Assembly: GCF_016755875.1 (NCBI RefSeq)
Contig: NZ_BNED01000005.1
Coordinates: forward strand, 5,718,001 to 5,782,000
DNA: 64,000 nt
Origin: Streptomyces spororaveus
Lineage (GTDB): Bacteria > Actinomycetota > Actinomycetes > Streptomycetales > Streptomycetaceae
Direction: 5' to 3'
Translations under genes and position numbers: made by a program
Notes under the pieces: generated by a model
The model's database searches: none
Told to the model about the DNA's origin: nothing
Seen by the model: only the letters and a program-made list of their open reading frames with translations
Shown: in pieces, positions 9,012-19,930 of the stretch
How the letters are laid out: every line of letters starts with the position of its first letter
Position numbering within the stretch: the stretch's first letter is position 1

Positions 9012-9281
9012 TCAGGCGCCTTCCTTCAGTACGCGCGAGATCAGTGCCCGCTGGGACTCCGACAGGTTCGGCTCCGCGCAGGCCACCGTGCGGCCGTCCA
9101 CCGTGATCCGGTAGGAGAAGCCGTCCCGTACCCGGTCCGCCGGGTCGCCCGGCGGAGCGGGCCGCAGCGCGAGCTGGGCCAGGGCCCGCCACTCGTCCTC
9201 GTCCGGCCGGCCCGCGGTGTCCACCTCGGCCCGGCGCTCGATGCCCGCGAAGCCGCCCGTCCGTATCACCTGAATGCGCAT
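9012..9281 (-). CDS. Emfourin-like protealysin inhibitor
   Basis: An 89-residue cytosolic protein (MRIQVIRTGGFAGIERRAEV) with the emfourin pattern: a short beta-strand N-terminus, a central DEDEWRALAQLAL helix, FSYRITVDGRTVACAEPNLS and a C-terminal ALISRVLKEGA. Emfourins are proteinaceous inhibitors of protealysin-type M4 metalloproteases, encoded beside their target. Here the gene lies 9 bp downstream of the M4 protease on the same strand, exactly that arrangement. Assignment rests on sequence pattern and context. Confidence 0.85.
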   Translation of the reverse strand: MRIQVIRTGGFAGIERRAEVDTAGRPDEDEWRALAQLALRPAPPGDPADRVRDGFSYRITVDGRTVACAEPNLSESQRALISRVLKEGA

Positions 9282-9290
9282 GGGAGCCGT

Positions 9291-10376
9291 CTACCCCGCG
9301 AGCGGGACACCCACCGCGGACCACGCCTTCTGGAGCGCCTGGTGCTCCGCGCCGCCGTGCCCGTACCGGGTCACGGCCGCCGCCGTCGAGAGCCGCGCGA
9401 AGTCCGCGAAGTCCGCGTTCTCGGCGAGGTCGCCGCCGGTCAGGGTGTCGTACCAGATCTGTCCGGCCCGCTCCCAGGCCTTGCCGCCCAGCTCGGTCGC
9501 CACGACGTAGAAGGCGTGGTTGGGGATGCCCGAGTTGATGTGGACCCCGCCGTTGTCGCTGTGGGTGGTCACGTAGCCGTCCATGGTGGCCGGCTGCGGG
9601 TCCTTGCCGAGCTCGTCGTCGTCGTACGCGGTCCCCGGCGCCTTCATCGAGCGCAGCGCGACCCCGGTGACGTTCGGGCCGAGCAGCCCGGCCCCGATCA
9701 GCCAGTCGGCCTCCTCGGCCGTCTGCTCCAGCGAGTACTGCTTGATCAGCGAGCCGAAGACGTCGGACATCGACTCGTTCAGGGCCCCGGACTGGCCGTG
9801 GTAGGTCAGGTTCGCCGTGTACTGGGTGACCCCGTGGGTCAGCTCGTGCCCGATGACGTCCACGGAGACCGTGAAGTCGAGGAAGAGGTCGCCGTCCCCG
9901 TCCCCGAAGACCATCTGCTGGCCGTCCCAGAAGGCGTTGTTGTAGTCCTCGCTGTAATGGACGGTGGCGTCCAGGGCGAGACCGGCGTCATCGATGGAGC
10001 GCCGCCCGAAGCCCTTCAGGAACAGTTCGTAGGTGGCGCCGAGCCCGGCGTAGGCGCGGTTGACGGTGGCGTCCTTGCTCAGCGGGTCGCCCTCGCCCCG
10101 GACCTTCTTCCCGGGCAGCCGGGTGCGGTGCTGCGCGTCGTAGACGGTCCGGTCCGGATCGTCGGAGGCCGGTGCGGCGAGGGCGGGGACGATTCCCCGG
10201 ACGGCGGTGACCCGCCGCCGGGTGCGCAGCAGGGAGTCGCGTTCCAGGGTGCGCTGGGCGAGGTCGGCGCGGCGGGAGTCCTCGGACCGGGCGGCCTTGT
10301 CGAGGAGGTGCGGCGGTACGACGGTGCAGAAGACGGGGTGATGGCGGTGTGCGTGGGAGGCATCCATGCCCGGCAA
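9291..10376 (-). CDS. M4 family metalloprotease, protealysin-like
   Basis: A 361-residue thermolysin-family zinc protease. It has a short protealysin-type propeptide (HPVFCTVVPPHLLD, residues ~13-26) and no signal peptide. The catalytic HELTH is at residues 177-181, the third zinc ligand in NESMSD (Glu201), and the active-site His287 in HINSGIPNHAFY. The short PPHLL propeptide defines the protealysin-like subgroup, which is often intracellular or non-classically exported. The gene is co-transcribed with an emfourin inhibitor downstream. The start is ATG 10376; ATG 10367 (MDASHAH) is also possible. Confidence 0.93.
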   Translation of the reverse strand: MPGMDASHAHRHHPVFCTVVPPHLLDKAARSEDSRRADLAQRTLERDSLLRTRRRVTAVRGIVPALAAPASDDPDRTVYDAQHRTRLPGKKVRGEGDPLSKDATVNRAYAGLGATYELFLKGFGRRSIDDAGLALDATVHYSEDYNNAFWDGQQMVFGDGDGDLFLDFTVSVDVIGHELTHGVTQYTANLTYHGQSGALNESMSDVFGSLIKQYSLEQTAEEADWLIGAGLLGPNVTGVALRSMKAPGTAYDDDELGKDPQPATMDGYVTTHSDNGGVHINSGIPNHAFYVVATELGGKAWERAGQIWYDTLTGGDLAENADFADFARLSTAAAVTRYGHGGAEHQALQKAWSAVGVPLAG

Positions 10377-10463
10377 TGTGGCAGTGGGTCATGACGCTGT
10401 CACTACCTGCGACCATGATTCATTCGCTTGTCTGAAAGCGGCGGCGCCGGATTGACGGAATGA

Positions 10464-12497
<2,034 letters not shown>

Positions 12498-12510
12498 TCC
12501 CCCGTACGTG

Positions 12511-12545
12511 AACCCCGCCCCCTCCCTTCCGGAGGGGGCGGGGTT
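12511..12545. terminator. Terminator of leuA
   Basis: A perfect 15-bp stem (AACCCCGCCCCCTCC, 12511-12525, with GGAGGGGGCGGGGTT, 12531-12545) with a 5-nt loop, 13 bp after the leuA stop and between convergent genes. Confidence 0.9.
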
Positions 12546-12574
12546 CCGTCGTCCCCGCCCGGGCGGGGACGGGC

Positions 12575-13333
12575 TCAGCGGGCCAGGTAGCCGCCGTCCA
12601 CCGGCAGGATCACGCCCGTCACGAACGAGGCCGCGTCCGAGGCCAGGAAGGCGATGACCCGGGCCACCTCCTCCGGCTCGCCGAGCCGGCCCATCGGGTG
12701 GGCGGCCTCGACCTCAGTCAGGTACTCCGGCCCGCCCGGCTCGTCCTTCAGCGCGATCACCCGCTCCGTACGGATGGTTCCCGGTGCCACCGCGTTGACC
12801 CGGATCCCGTGCGCGGCCCACTCCACCGCGAGGTGCTTGGTCAGCCCCGACGCCACGAACTTCGCGGGTCCGTAAGCGGCCTGGCGGGCCTGCCCGGCCA
12901 CCCCCGAGATCGAGGACACGCAGACCAGGGCCCCGCCGGGGCGCGGCTGCGCGGTCATCGCCTCGATGGCGTACTTGCAGGTCAGGAACATTCCGCGGCC
13001 GTCGACCGCCATGACGTGGTCCCAGTCCTCGGGGCTGGTCTCGCGTACGTCGGAGAGGGGGAGCACCCCGGCGTTCGCCACGGCGACGTCCAGGCGCCCG
13101 TAGGCCCCGACGGCGGCCGCGACCATCGCGCGATTGGACTCGGGATCGGCGACGTCACCGGTGACCGCGGTGACCGCGCACCCCTCGTCGGCCAGTTCCG
13201 TACACAGGGCCTCGACCCCGGGGCCATTGATGTCGGCCGCGGTCACCCGGGCCCCGGAGCGGGCCAGCAGCAGGGCGGTTGCCCGGCCGATCCCGCTCGC
13301 GGCACCGGTGACCAGACAGGACTTCTCGTTCAT
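12575..13333 (-). CDS. SDR family oxidoreductase
   Basis: A 252-residue classical short-chain dehydrogenase/reductase. It shows the cofactor motif VTGAASGIGRA, an acidic Asp after strand 2 (VTAADINGP) that favours NAD(H), VANAGVLPLSD, and catalytic Ser in VCVSSISG with YGPAK. It ends with FVTGVILPVDGGYLAR, typical of the FabG-like group. The start is ATG 13333 (MNEKSCLVTG); an upstream in-frame Pro/Arg-rich extension is rejected. The substrate cannot be told. It is convergent with leuA, separated by the leuA terminator. Confidence 0.92.
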   Translation of the reverse strand: MNEKSCLVTGAASGIGRATALLLARSGARVTAADINGPGVEALCTELADEGCAVTAVTGDVADPESNRAMVAAAVGAYGRLDVAVANAGVLPLSDVRETSPEDWDHVMAVDGRGMFLTCKYAIEAMTAQPRPGGALVCVSSISGVAGQARQAAYGPAKFVASGLTKHLAVEWAAHGIRVNAVAPGTIRTERVIALKDEPGGPEYLTEVEAAHPMGRLGEPEEVARVIAFLASDAASFVTGVILPVDGGYLAR

Positions 13334-13504
13334 GCGGCGAACCCTAGAGGGAACGGGGAGGGGGCGGGGGGACGCCGGGGACGCAGACCGGCCAAGTCCG
13401 GGGCCCGGCACATGTTGTCTTGTCACACGGCTGACGCATCCTCATCGATGTGGCTAACATCACGCCCACCCGGCGATGTTGCCGGAAGGTTACGGAGGTG
13501 CGAC

Positions 13505-14200
13505 GTGCTGCCAGTTCGGGGTGGGGACGGCCGGAAGCTGACGGTCTGGGGCACCCGTACCACCTGGAGCACCGTGGGTGACGGGGAGTTCTTCTGCCCC
13601 GCCTGCGGTGGGGACCGCAATTACCGGAGGCGGACCGGACGGCGCCGGTTCACCGTCCTCGGTGTGCCGCTGCTGCCCCGCGGGCAGGCCGGGCCCGTCA
13701 TCGAGTGCCAGGGCTGCCGTGCGCGCTTCGCCACCGACGTCCTGGACCACCTCACCACGACCCGCTTCACCGCCCTCCTGCGGGACGCCGTGCACACGGT
13801 GGCGCTGGCCGTACTGACCGCGGGCGGAACGGCCTCGCGGGGCGCGCTGGAGGCCGCGGTGGGCGCCGTACGGACCGCGGGCTTCCAGGACTGCACCGAG
13901 GAGCAGCTGCAGTCCCTCGTGGAGGCGCTGTCCTCGGACGAGGGCCGGCTCGGCCTGTACGACGTCCCGGAGTGCTGCGGGGCCGCGCTGTCGATAGAGC
14001 TCCACGAGGCCCTGGAACCGCTGGCCCCGCACCTGGCCGGCCCGGGCCGGGAATCGATCCTGCTCCAGGGGGCCCGTATCGCGCTCGCGGACGGCCCGTA
14101 CACCCCGGCCGAGCGCGAGGTGCTCGCCACGGTCGGCTCGGCGCTGCGGATCGACACGGACGAGGTGACCCGGCTGCTGTCGGCGGTACGCGCGCCCTGA
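13505..14200 (+). CDS. TerB-like tellurite resistance family protein with zinc ribbon
   Basis: A 231-residue cytosolic protein starting at GTG 13505 behind GGAGGT. The N-terminus carries a rubredoxin-like zinc ribbon: FFCPACGGDRNYRRRTGRRR and a later IECQGCRARF pair of cysteines. The C-terminal half is an all-helical TerB-like domain ending ILLQGARIALADGPYTPAER. TerB-fold proteins are linked to tellurite and stress responses, but the exact role in streptomycetes is unknown. It stands alone and is followed by a strong terminator. Confidence 0.85.
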   Translation: MLPVRGGDGRKLTVWGTRTTWSTVGDGEFFCPACGGDRNYRRRTGRRRFTVLGVPLLPRGQAGPVIECQGCRARFATDVLDHLTTTRFTALLRDAVHTVALAVLTAGGTASRGALEAAVGAVRTAGFQDCTEEQLQSLVEALSSDEGRLGLYDVPECCGAALSIELHEALEPLAPHLAGPGRESILLQGARIALADGPYTPAEREVLATVGSALRIDTDEVTRLLSAVRAP

Positions 14201-14238
14201 GGGCGATGCGCCGTCAGGCACGTGGTTCCCGGATCTCA

Positions 14239-14281
14239 CACGAGCGGCCCCGCGCGAACTCCTCGCCCGGGGCCGCTCGTG
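14239..14281. terminator. Terminator after the TerB-like gene
   Basis: CACGAGCGGCCCCG (14239-14252) and CGGGGCCGCTCGTG (14268-14281) form a perfect 14-bp stem 38 bp downstream of the stop codon. Confidence 0.85.
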
Positions 14282-14829
14282 TCCGATCCGTGGACTCCGG
14301 AGCGGCCCGTTCCGTCCGAAACGGCCTTCCGCGACGTAACGATCCGGCCTCGCAGGGCCTGATTCGGGGCGTGTGAACGCCATGTGAAGGGCGCAGGCGC
14401 ACGCTCGGTTCCCGAAGTGTCCACCAGTCGGACGGCCGGAACCGCGCCTTCGGGTGTGCCCCTCCGAAGGGCCGCACACCACGTATCCGCACGTCACCGT
14501 GGATGTCCTGGGCGGGCGCGGGGCGGGTGCGCATGGCTGCGCACCACGGTGCGCATACCCCTGCCGAGGACTCCGCACCACTGGAGAAACCTACAGATCG
14601 GGGTGGCCTGAACGTCAACAGTTTGTCGAAGTCGACGATATGTGTGAGGCCACCCACAGGCGTTCAATTCCGGTCACACGACAAGACGGCGCAGTCCCCA
14701 CAGCGCGGCTTCGGTTCACGTCACCGTGAACGCACTGACAACCCCGGCGTACCAACGGGTTAGCGACCCACTACGTCCAGGGACAACCAGATCTCCTCTC
14801 ACTTACCTACCTTGAAGGGCAAGGCTGAG
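14282..14829. other. Long 5' region of the nucleobase permease, no gene found
   Basis: About 550 bp without a convincing gene. Short frames here lack ribosome binding sites and coding-like codon use. The stretch is less GC-biased than its flanks. It contains two exact copies of the 12-mer CACGTCACCGTG (14490-14501 and 14717-14728), the second inside an 18-bp inverted repeat. It probably holds the promoter, operator and leader of the permease gene. Confidence 0.5.
14714..14731. promoter_or_regulatory. Inverted repeat GTTCACG-N4-CGTGAAC, operator candidate
   Basis: Perfect 7-bp arms around TCAC, ~100 bp before the permease start. The inner CACGTCACCGTG recurs exactly at 14490-14501. The binding protein is unknown. 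Confidence 0.4.
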
Positions 14830-16314
14830 ATGGCACGTGTCGCCGCCCGGCTTTCCACCGACGGAGAGCAGAGCACGCACCCGGTCGACGAGGTGCTCCC
14901 CCTCCCCAAGCTCGCGCTGTACGGCTTCCAGCACGTACTCGCCTTCTACGCCGGCGCGGTGATCGTCCCGATCATCGTCGGCAACGCGCTGAAGCTGAGC
15001 CCTGAACAGCTGGTCTACCTGATCAACGCGGACCTCTTCACCTGCGGTATCGCCTCGATCATCCAGGCCTGGGGCATCGGCCGGATCGGTGCGCGCCTGC
15101 CGCTGATCCAGGGCGTGACCTTCACCGCGGTCTCCCCGATGATCGCCATAGGCCTCGGCGCCGGCGGCGGTACCGCGGCCCTGCTGGTCATCTACGGCGC
15201 GGTGATCACCGCCGGTATCGCCACCTTCGCCTTCGCCTGGCTGCCGGCCAAGGCGTTCCGGACGGTGATGCGGCTGTTCCCGCCGGTCGTGACCGGCACG
15301 GTGATCACCGTGCTGGGCATCGTCCTGATCCCGGTCGGTCTCAACGACGCGGCCGGCGGCCTCGGCAGCCCGGACTTCGGAGACCCGAAGAACTTCGCCT
15401 ACGCCGGCGGCACGATGCTCTTCATCCTCATCCTGATGAAGATCGGCAAGCCGTTCCTCTCCAGCATCTCGATCCTCCTCGGCCTGGTCGTCGGCACCAC
15501 CGTCGCCTTCCTGCTCGGCGACGCGAAGTTCGGCGACGTGAGCAAGTCCGAGTGGGTCGGCATCACCACCCCCTTCCACTTCGGCGCCCCGAAGTTCGAG
15601 TGGTTCCCGATCGTCCTGATGCTCATCGTCATGCTGATCACCATGGTCGAGACGACCGGCGACACCTACGCCGTCGGTGACATCGTCGGCAAGGAGGTCG
15701 ACAGCGAGACCGTCGCCCGCGCCCTGCGTGCCGACGGTGCCGCGACCGCCCTCGGCGGTGTCCTCAACTCCTTCCCGTACGTGGCCTTCGCCGAGAACGT
15801 CGGCCTGGTGCGGATGACCAAGGTGAAGAGCCGGTTCGTGGTCGTCGCCGCCGGTGTCTTCATGATCGTGCTGGGTCTGCTGCCCAAGGCCGCCGCGATC
15901 GTCGCCGGCGTCCCGCACGGAGTCCTCGGCGGCGCCGCGACCGTCATGTTCGCCATGGTCGCCCTGGCCGGTATCCAGACCCTGGCCAAGGTGGACCTGA
16001 AGGAGGAGAAGAACGCGCTGATCGTCGGCGTCTCCCTCGCCTTCGCCCTGCTCCCCGCGACCGTCCCGGTCCTCTTCTCCAAGCACATGGACCCGGACCT
16101 GTCCTCGCTGCTCAACAGCGGTGTGACGCTCGGTGCCACGGCCGCCATCGTCCTCAACCTGGTCTTCAACGGCCTGGGCAAGGAAGGCGCCCACGACGCC
16201 CCCGAGGTCGAGGTCGAACTGCCCGCCCAGGCCGCGGAGGCGGACACGGACTCCTCAGCAGCCGTACCGGCCCAGCCGGGTGAGGGCGAAGCAGCCCGGA
16301 CACCGGCCTCCTGA
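14830..16314 (+). CDS. NCS2 family uracil/xanthine permease
   Basis: A 494-residue nucleobase:cation symporter-2 with ~14 membrane segments. N-terminal signatures are LYGFQHVLAFYAGAVIVPII and the QGVTFTAVSPMIAIG loop. The central substrate-binding TM8/TM10 region includes VETTGDTYAVGDIVG and LNSFPYVAFAENVGLV, the NCS2 motif with Asn and Glu. The E-T-T-G-D-T-Y form suggests a uric acid/xanthine-type rather than a pure uracil carrier, but specificity is uncertain. A ~50-residue acidic, Ala-rich cytosolic tail follows. The start is ATG 14830; an upstream in-frame TTG at 14812 would add six residues. Confidence 0.93.
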   Translation: MARVAARLSTDGEQSTHPVDEVLPLPKLALYGFQHVLAFYAGAVIVPIIVGNALKLSPEQLVYLINADLFTCGIASIIQAWGIGRIGARLPLIQGVTFTAVSPMIAIGLGAGGGTAALLVIYGAVITAGIATFAFAWLPAKAFRTVMRLFPPVVTGTVITVLGIVLIPVGLNDAAGGLGSPDFGDPKNFAYAGGTMLFILILMKIGKPFLSSISILLGLVVGTTVAFLLGDAKFGDVSKSEWVGITTPFHFGAPKFEWFPIVLMLIVMLITMVETTGDTYAVGDIVGKEVDSETVARALRADGAATALGGVLNSFPYVAFAENVGLVRMTKVKSRFVVVAAGVFMIVLGLLPKAAAIVAGVPHGVLGGAATVMFAMVALAGIQTLAKVDLKEEKNALIVGVSLAFALLPATVPVLFSKHMDPDLSSLLNSGVTLGATAAIVLNLVFNGLGKEGAHDAPEVEVELPAQAAEADTDSSAAVPAQPGEGEAARTPAS

Positions 16315-16329
16315 CCCTCCCAAGGGGGT

Positions 16330-16362
16330 GGCCCCGGCCGGGCCCCGCGCCCGGCCGGGGCC
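16330..16362. terminator. Terminator between the permease and recO
   Basis: GGCCCCGGCCGGG (16330-16342) and CCCGGCCGGGGCC (16350-16362) make a perfect 13-bp stem with a 7-nt loop. Confidence 0.85.
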
Positions 16363-16424
16363 GCTGCCGTTCACGGCGGGGACACCCTGCCCGCCGTTGC
16401 GTCGCCGTACGGGACAATGGGCGC

Positions 16425-17171
16425 ATGAGCCTGTTCCGCGACGACGGCATCGTGCTGCGCACCCAGAAGCTGGGTGAGGCGGACCGCATCATCACGCTGC
16501 TGACCCGCGGCCACGGCCGGGTGCGGGCCGTCGCCCGCGGGGTCCGGCGCACGAAGTCCAAATTCGGCGCCGGGCTGGAACCTTTCTCCCACGCCGACGT
16601 GCAGTTCTTCGCCCGCGGCAGCGAGCTGATCGGCCGCAGCCTGCCGCTCTGCACCCAGACCCAGATCATCGCCCCGTACGGCAACGGCATCGTCACCGAC
16701 TACGCCCGCTACACCGCCGGCACCGCGATGCTGGAGACCGCCGAGCGGTTCACCGAGAACGAGGGCGAGCCCGCGGTGCAGCAGTACCTGCTGCTCGTCG
16801 GAGCCCTGCGCACCCTCTCCCGCGGTGAACACGAGCCCCACCTCATCCTCGACGCCTTCCTGCTGCGCTCCCTCGCCGTCAACGGCTACGCGCCCAGCTT
16901 CGACGACTGCGCGAAGTGCGGCATCCACGGACCCAACCGGCACTTCTCCGTCGCCGCGGGCGGGGTCATATGCGGGGACTGCCGGGTGCCCGGGAGCGTC
17001 GTACCCTCATCGGAGGCCATCGCCCTGCTCAGCGCCCTGCTGACGGGCGACTGGGGGCATGCCGACGCGTGCGAGGCGCGTCATGTGCGGGAGGGCAGCG
17101 GGCTGGTCTCCGCCTATCTGCACTGGCATCTGGAGCGCGGGCTACGCTCCCTGCGATACGTCGAGAAATAG
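16425..17171 (+). CDS. recO: DNA repair protein RecO
   Basis: A 248-residue recombination mediator that helps load RecA on SSB-coated DNA in the RecFOR pathway. It has an N-terminal OB fold ([20 protein letters not shown]), a helical middle and a C-terminal zinc finger (CAKCGIHGP and later VICGDCR). Length is typical of actinobacterial RecO. Its stop (TAG) is embedded in the ribosome binding site of uppS (AGGAG), so recO-uppS form a tight pair. Confidence 0.96.
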   Translation: MSLFRDDGIVLRTQKLGEADRIITLLTRGHGRVRAVARGVRRTKSKFGAGLEPFSHADVQFFARGSELIGRSLPLCTQTQIIAPYGNGIVTDYARYTAGTAMLETAERFTENEGEPAVQQYLLLVGALRTLSRGEHEPHLILDAFLLRSLAVNGYAPSFDDCAKCGIHGPNRHFSVAAGGVICGDCRVPGSVVPSSEAIALLSALLTGDWGHADACEARHVREGSGLVSAYLHWHLERGLRSLRYVEK

Positions 17172-17182
17172 GAGCTGGACAC

Positions 17183-18001
17183 ATGGCACGACGCGGGATT
17201 CTGGGACGCTCTCGCCGGGAGTACAAGGTTCCCGAGCCGCACCCCTCCGGTGCGGTCCCCCCGAAGATCCCCGGCGAGCTCGTCCCGAACCACGTGGCGA
17301 TCGTCATGGACGGCAACGGCCGCTGGGCCAAGGAACGCGGCCTGCCGCGCACCGAGGGCCACAAGGTCGGCGAGGGCGTCGTGCTCGACGTGCTCAAGGG
17401 CTGCCTGGAGATGGGCGTCAAGAACCTCTCCCTCTACGCCTTCTCGACGGAGAACTGGAAGCGCTCGCCCGACGAGGTCCGCTTCCTGATGAACTTCAAC
17501 CGTGACGTCATCCGCCGCCGCCGCGACGAGATGAACGAGCTCGGCATCCGCATCCGCTGGGTCGGCCGCATGCCGAAGATGTGGAAGTCGGTCGTCCAGG
17601 AGCTCCAGGTCGCGCAGGAGCAGACCGTCGACAACGACGCCATGACCCTGTACTTCTGCGTCAATTACGGCGGCCGCGCGGAGATCGCGGACGCGGCGCA
17701 GGCCATCGCCCGGGACGTGGCGGCGGGCAGGCTCGACCCGTCGAAGGTCAACGAGAAGACCTTCGCCAAGTACATCTACTACCCGGACATGCCGGACGTG
17801 GACCTGTTCCTGCGCCCGAGCGGCGAGCAGCGCACCTCCAACTACCTGATCTGGCAGAGCGCGTACGCCGAGATGGTCTACCAGGACGTGCTGTGGCCCG
17901 ACTTCGACCGCCGTGACCTGTGGCGGGCCTGCCTGGAATACGCCCAGCGCGACCGCCGCTTCGGCGGCGCCCTCCCGAACCAGCCGGAGCCCACCGCCTG
18001 A
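17183..18001 (+). CDS. uppS: Isoprenyl (polyprenyl) diphosphate synthase, UppS
   Basis: A 272-residue cis-prenyltransferase that makes the C50/C55 lipid carrier for cell-wall precursors. It shows the P-loop-like catalytic motif [15 protein letters not shown] (Asp43), FSTENWKRS and the C-terminal IPP-binding [20 protein letters not shown] (cited as its core residues, Arg and Ser). The start is ATG 17183 behind AGGAGCTGGACAC. Co-transcribed with recO, an arrangement common in actinobacteria. Confidence 0.95.
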   Translation: MARRGILGRSRREYKVPEPHPSGAVPPKIPGELVPNHVAIVMDGNGRWAKERGLPRTEGHKVGEGVVLDVLKGCLEMGVKNLSLYAFSTENWKRSPDEVRFLMNFNRDVIRRRRDEMNELGIRIRWVGRMPKMWKSVVQELQVAQEQTVDNDAMTLYFCVNYGGRAEIADAAQAIARDVAAGRLDPSKVNEKTFAKYIYYPDMPDVDLFLRPSGEQRTSNYLIWQSAYAEMVYQDVLWPDFDRRDLWRACLEYAQRDRRFGGALPNQPEPTA

Positions 18002-18050
18002 CACGGGCCGGTATCCGCCGGAGGCCGCCCCGCCGGTAGGGTCCGCTGTC

Positions 18051-18599
18051 ATGAACACGAATGACCAGGTGGTCCGGCCGGACGAGCGGACCGTCGAGCT
18101 CGTATACCGGACCACCACGGCGGACATCGCGCAGGCACTCCGTGCCCGGGACGCGCACACGGCGGCGGGGCGGCGCAAGCGATGGCTGTTTCCCGTCGGG
18201 GGGACGTTCGGCATGGGCGTCGGAGTGCTGGTGGTGGTGACCGACGGGACCGTCGCCGGGGCGCCGCTCGGCATGATGGGCGCCGGCCTGCTGCTGTGGG
18301 TGATCACCCTGTTCGGCCCGCGGCTCCAGGCACGCGCCTTCCGCGGACTGCTGGAGAGGGCGGGGGAGACCCGGGCCGTCATCGACGGCTCGGGAGCCCT
18401 GGTGACGGCGGCGTCCTGCGAGTCGCGCATCGGCTGGGCCGCGCAGCCGAGGTACGTGGAGACGGCCGATGCGTTCGTCATGCTCAGCGACGACAAGCAG
18501 GCGGTGGCCATGACCGTCCTGCCCAAGCGGGGGATCCAGGCACCGGCCGACGCCGACGCGCTGCGGGCGGTCCTGGACGCGAACCTGCGCCGGCTCTAG
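18051..18599 (+). CDS. YcxB-like membrane protein
   Basis: A 182-residue protein with two adjacent transmembrane helices (~residues 43-85: WLFPVGGTFGMGVGVLVVV, PLGMMGAGLLLWVITLFGP) flanked by a cytosolic N-terminus (MNTNDQVVRPDERTVELVYR). The C-terminal domain resembles the YcxB C-terminal fold, with WAAQPRYVETADAFVML and PKRGIQ. Function is unknown for the family. Its stop overlaps the stop of the convergent zur gene (CTAG). Confidence 0.8.
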   Translation: MNTNDQVVRPDERTVELVYRTTTADIAQALRARDAHTAAGRRKRWLFPVGGTFGMGVGVLVVVTDGTVAGAPLGMMGAGLLLWVITLFGPRLQARAFRGLLERAGETRAVIDGSGALVTAASCESRIGWAAQPRYVETADAFVMLSDDKQAVAMTVLPKRGIQAPADADALRAVLDANLRRL

Positions 18600-19024
18600 C
18601 CCGCGGCGGCGCAGTCGGCGCAGGTGCCGAAGATCTCCACGGTGTGCGCCACGTTCACGTAGCCGTGCTCGGCCGCGATGGACTCCGCCCACTTCTCCAC
18701 GGCCGGGCCCTCCACCTCGACGGCCTTGCCGCACTTGCGGCAGACCAGGTGGTGGTGGTGGTCGCCGGTGGAGCAGCGGCGGTAGACGGACTCGCCGTCG
18801 CTGGTCCGCAGGACGTCGACCTCGCCGGCGTCCGCGAGGGACTGCAGGGTGCGGTAGACGGTGGTCAGGCCCACGGAGTCGCCACGGTGCTTGAGCATGT
18901 CGTGGAGCTCCTGGGCGCTGCGGAACTCGTCCACCTCGTCCAGCGCCGCCGCGACCGCGGCCCGCTGCCGGGTGGATCGTCCTCGTACTGGCGCGGTATT
19001 CATCTCGCCAGGCGCAGTCGCCAC
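18596..19024 (-). CDS. zur: Zinc uptake regulator Zur (Fur family)
   Basis: A 142-residue metalloregulator that represses zinc uptake genes when zinc-loaded. The winged helix is at TRQRAAVAAALDEVDEF to VYRTLQSLADAGEVDV. The dimerisation domain has the zinc ligands HHHHLVCRKCG and a C-terminal FGTCADCA. The start chosen is GTG 19024, because GAGGAGGAACC lies directly before it; ATG 19003 (MNTAPVRG) and ATG 19054 are alternatives. It is the last gene of znuA-znuC-znuB-zur and so probably autoregulated through the Zur-box-like site at 21766. Confidence 0.93.
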   Translation of the reverse strand: MATAPGEMNTAPVRGRSTRQRAAVAAALDEVDEFRSAQELHDMLKHRGDSVGLTTVYRTLQSLADAGEVDVLRTSDGESVYRRCSTGDHHHHLVCRKCGKAVEVEGPAVEKWAESIAAEHGYVNVAHTVEIFGTCADCAAAG

Positions 19025-19066
19025 CGGTTCCTCCTCGTATAGGCCTGCGGCCATTGTGCCAGCCCG

Positions 19067-19930
19067 CTAGACCTTCACATCGTCGCGCGTGCAGACCTCT
19101 TCGGCCGCGAGCGAGGCTCTGGCCCGGCGCCGGGCCAGGGGGGCGGAGAGGGCCGTCATCGCGATGAAGACGCCGATCGCGAGCAGCACGATCGTCGCGC
19201 CCGAAGGCACGTTGATGTAGTAGGTGGCCGCCGTGCCGGTCAGCGAGACGGTCACGCTGATGGCCATGGCCAGGCCCAGGGTCGCGGCGAAACTGCGGGT
19301 GAGGCGCTGGGCGGCGGCGACCGGGATCACCAGCATCGCGCTGACCAGCAGCAGGCCGACGATGCGCATCGCGACGGTGACGGTGATCGCGGCGGTGACC
19401 GCGATCAGCAGGTTCAGGGCGCGCACGGGCAGGCCGGTGACCCGGGCGAACTCCTCGTCCTGGCAGACGGCGAAGAGCTGCCTGCGCAGGCCGATGGCCA
19501 CGGCGAGGACGAAGGCGGCGAGGATCGCCATCGCGGTCACGTCCTCGGCGGCGACCGTGGTGATCGAGCCGAACATGGAGCCCAGGAGGCTGGCCGTCTG
19601 GCCGCCCCCGAGGTTGATGATCATGACGCCGCCGGCGAGGCCGCCGTAGAAGAGCATGGCGAGGGCGACGTCCCCGCTGGTCTTGCCGCGGGCCCGGATC
19701 AGCTCCATGCCGACGGCGCCGAGGACGGCGACGAGGGTGGCCATCCAGACCGGGCTGGTCTGGAGCACGAGGCCGAGGGCGACACCGGTCATGGCGACGT
19801 GGCCCAGTCCGTCGCCCATGAGCGCCTGGCGGCGCTGGACGAGGTACGTGCCGATGGCGGGCGCCGTGATGCCGACCAGGGCGGCCGCGATCAGCGCTCG
19901 CTGCATGAAGGCGTAGTCGAGGATGTCCAT
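19067..19930 (-). CDS. znuB: Zinc ABC transporter permease ZnuB
   Basis: A 287-residue ABC-3 family permease (MDILDYAFMQRALIAAALVG) with about eight or nine membrane helices. The conserved GDGLGHVAMTGVALG cytosolic loop couples to the ATPase. Its ATG shares one base with the ZnuC stop codon (TGATG), so the two are translationally coupled. It is followed 42 bp later by zur, which supports zinc (rather than manganese) as the cargo. Confidence 0.93.
   Translation of the reverse strand: MDILDYAFMQRALIAAALVGITAPAIGTYLVQRRQALMGDGLGHVAMTGVALGLVLQTSPVWMATLVAVLGAVGMELIRARGKTSGDVALAMLFYGGLAGGVMIINLGGGQTASLLGSMFGSITTVAAEDVTAMAILAAFVLAVAIGLRRQLFAVCQDEEFARVTGLPVRALNLLIAVTAAITVTVAMRIVGLLLVSAMLVIPVAAAQRLTRSFAATLGLAMAISVTVSLTGTAATYYINVPSGATIVLLAIGVFIAMTALSAPLARRRARASLAAEEVCTRDDVKV

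Noticed and set aside
14503..14763. An 86-codon frame upstream of the nucleobase permease.
   Set aside because: No ribosome binding site, poor coding composition and no motif; the region reads better as a leader.
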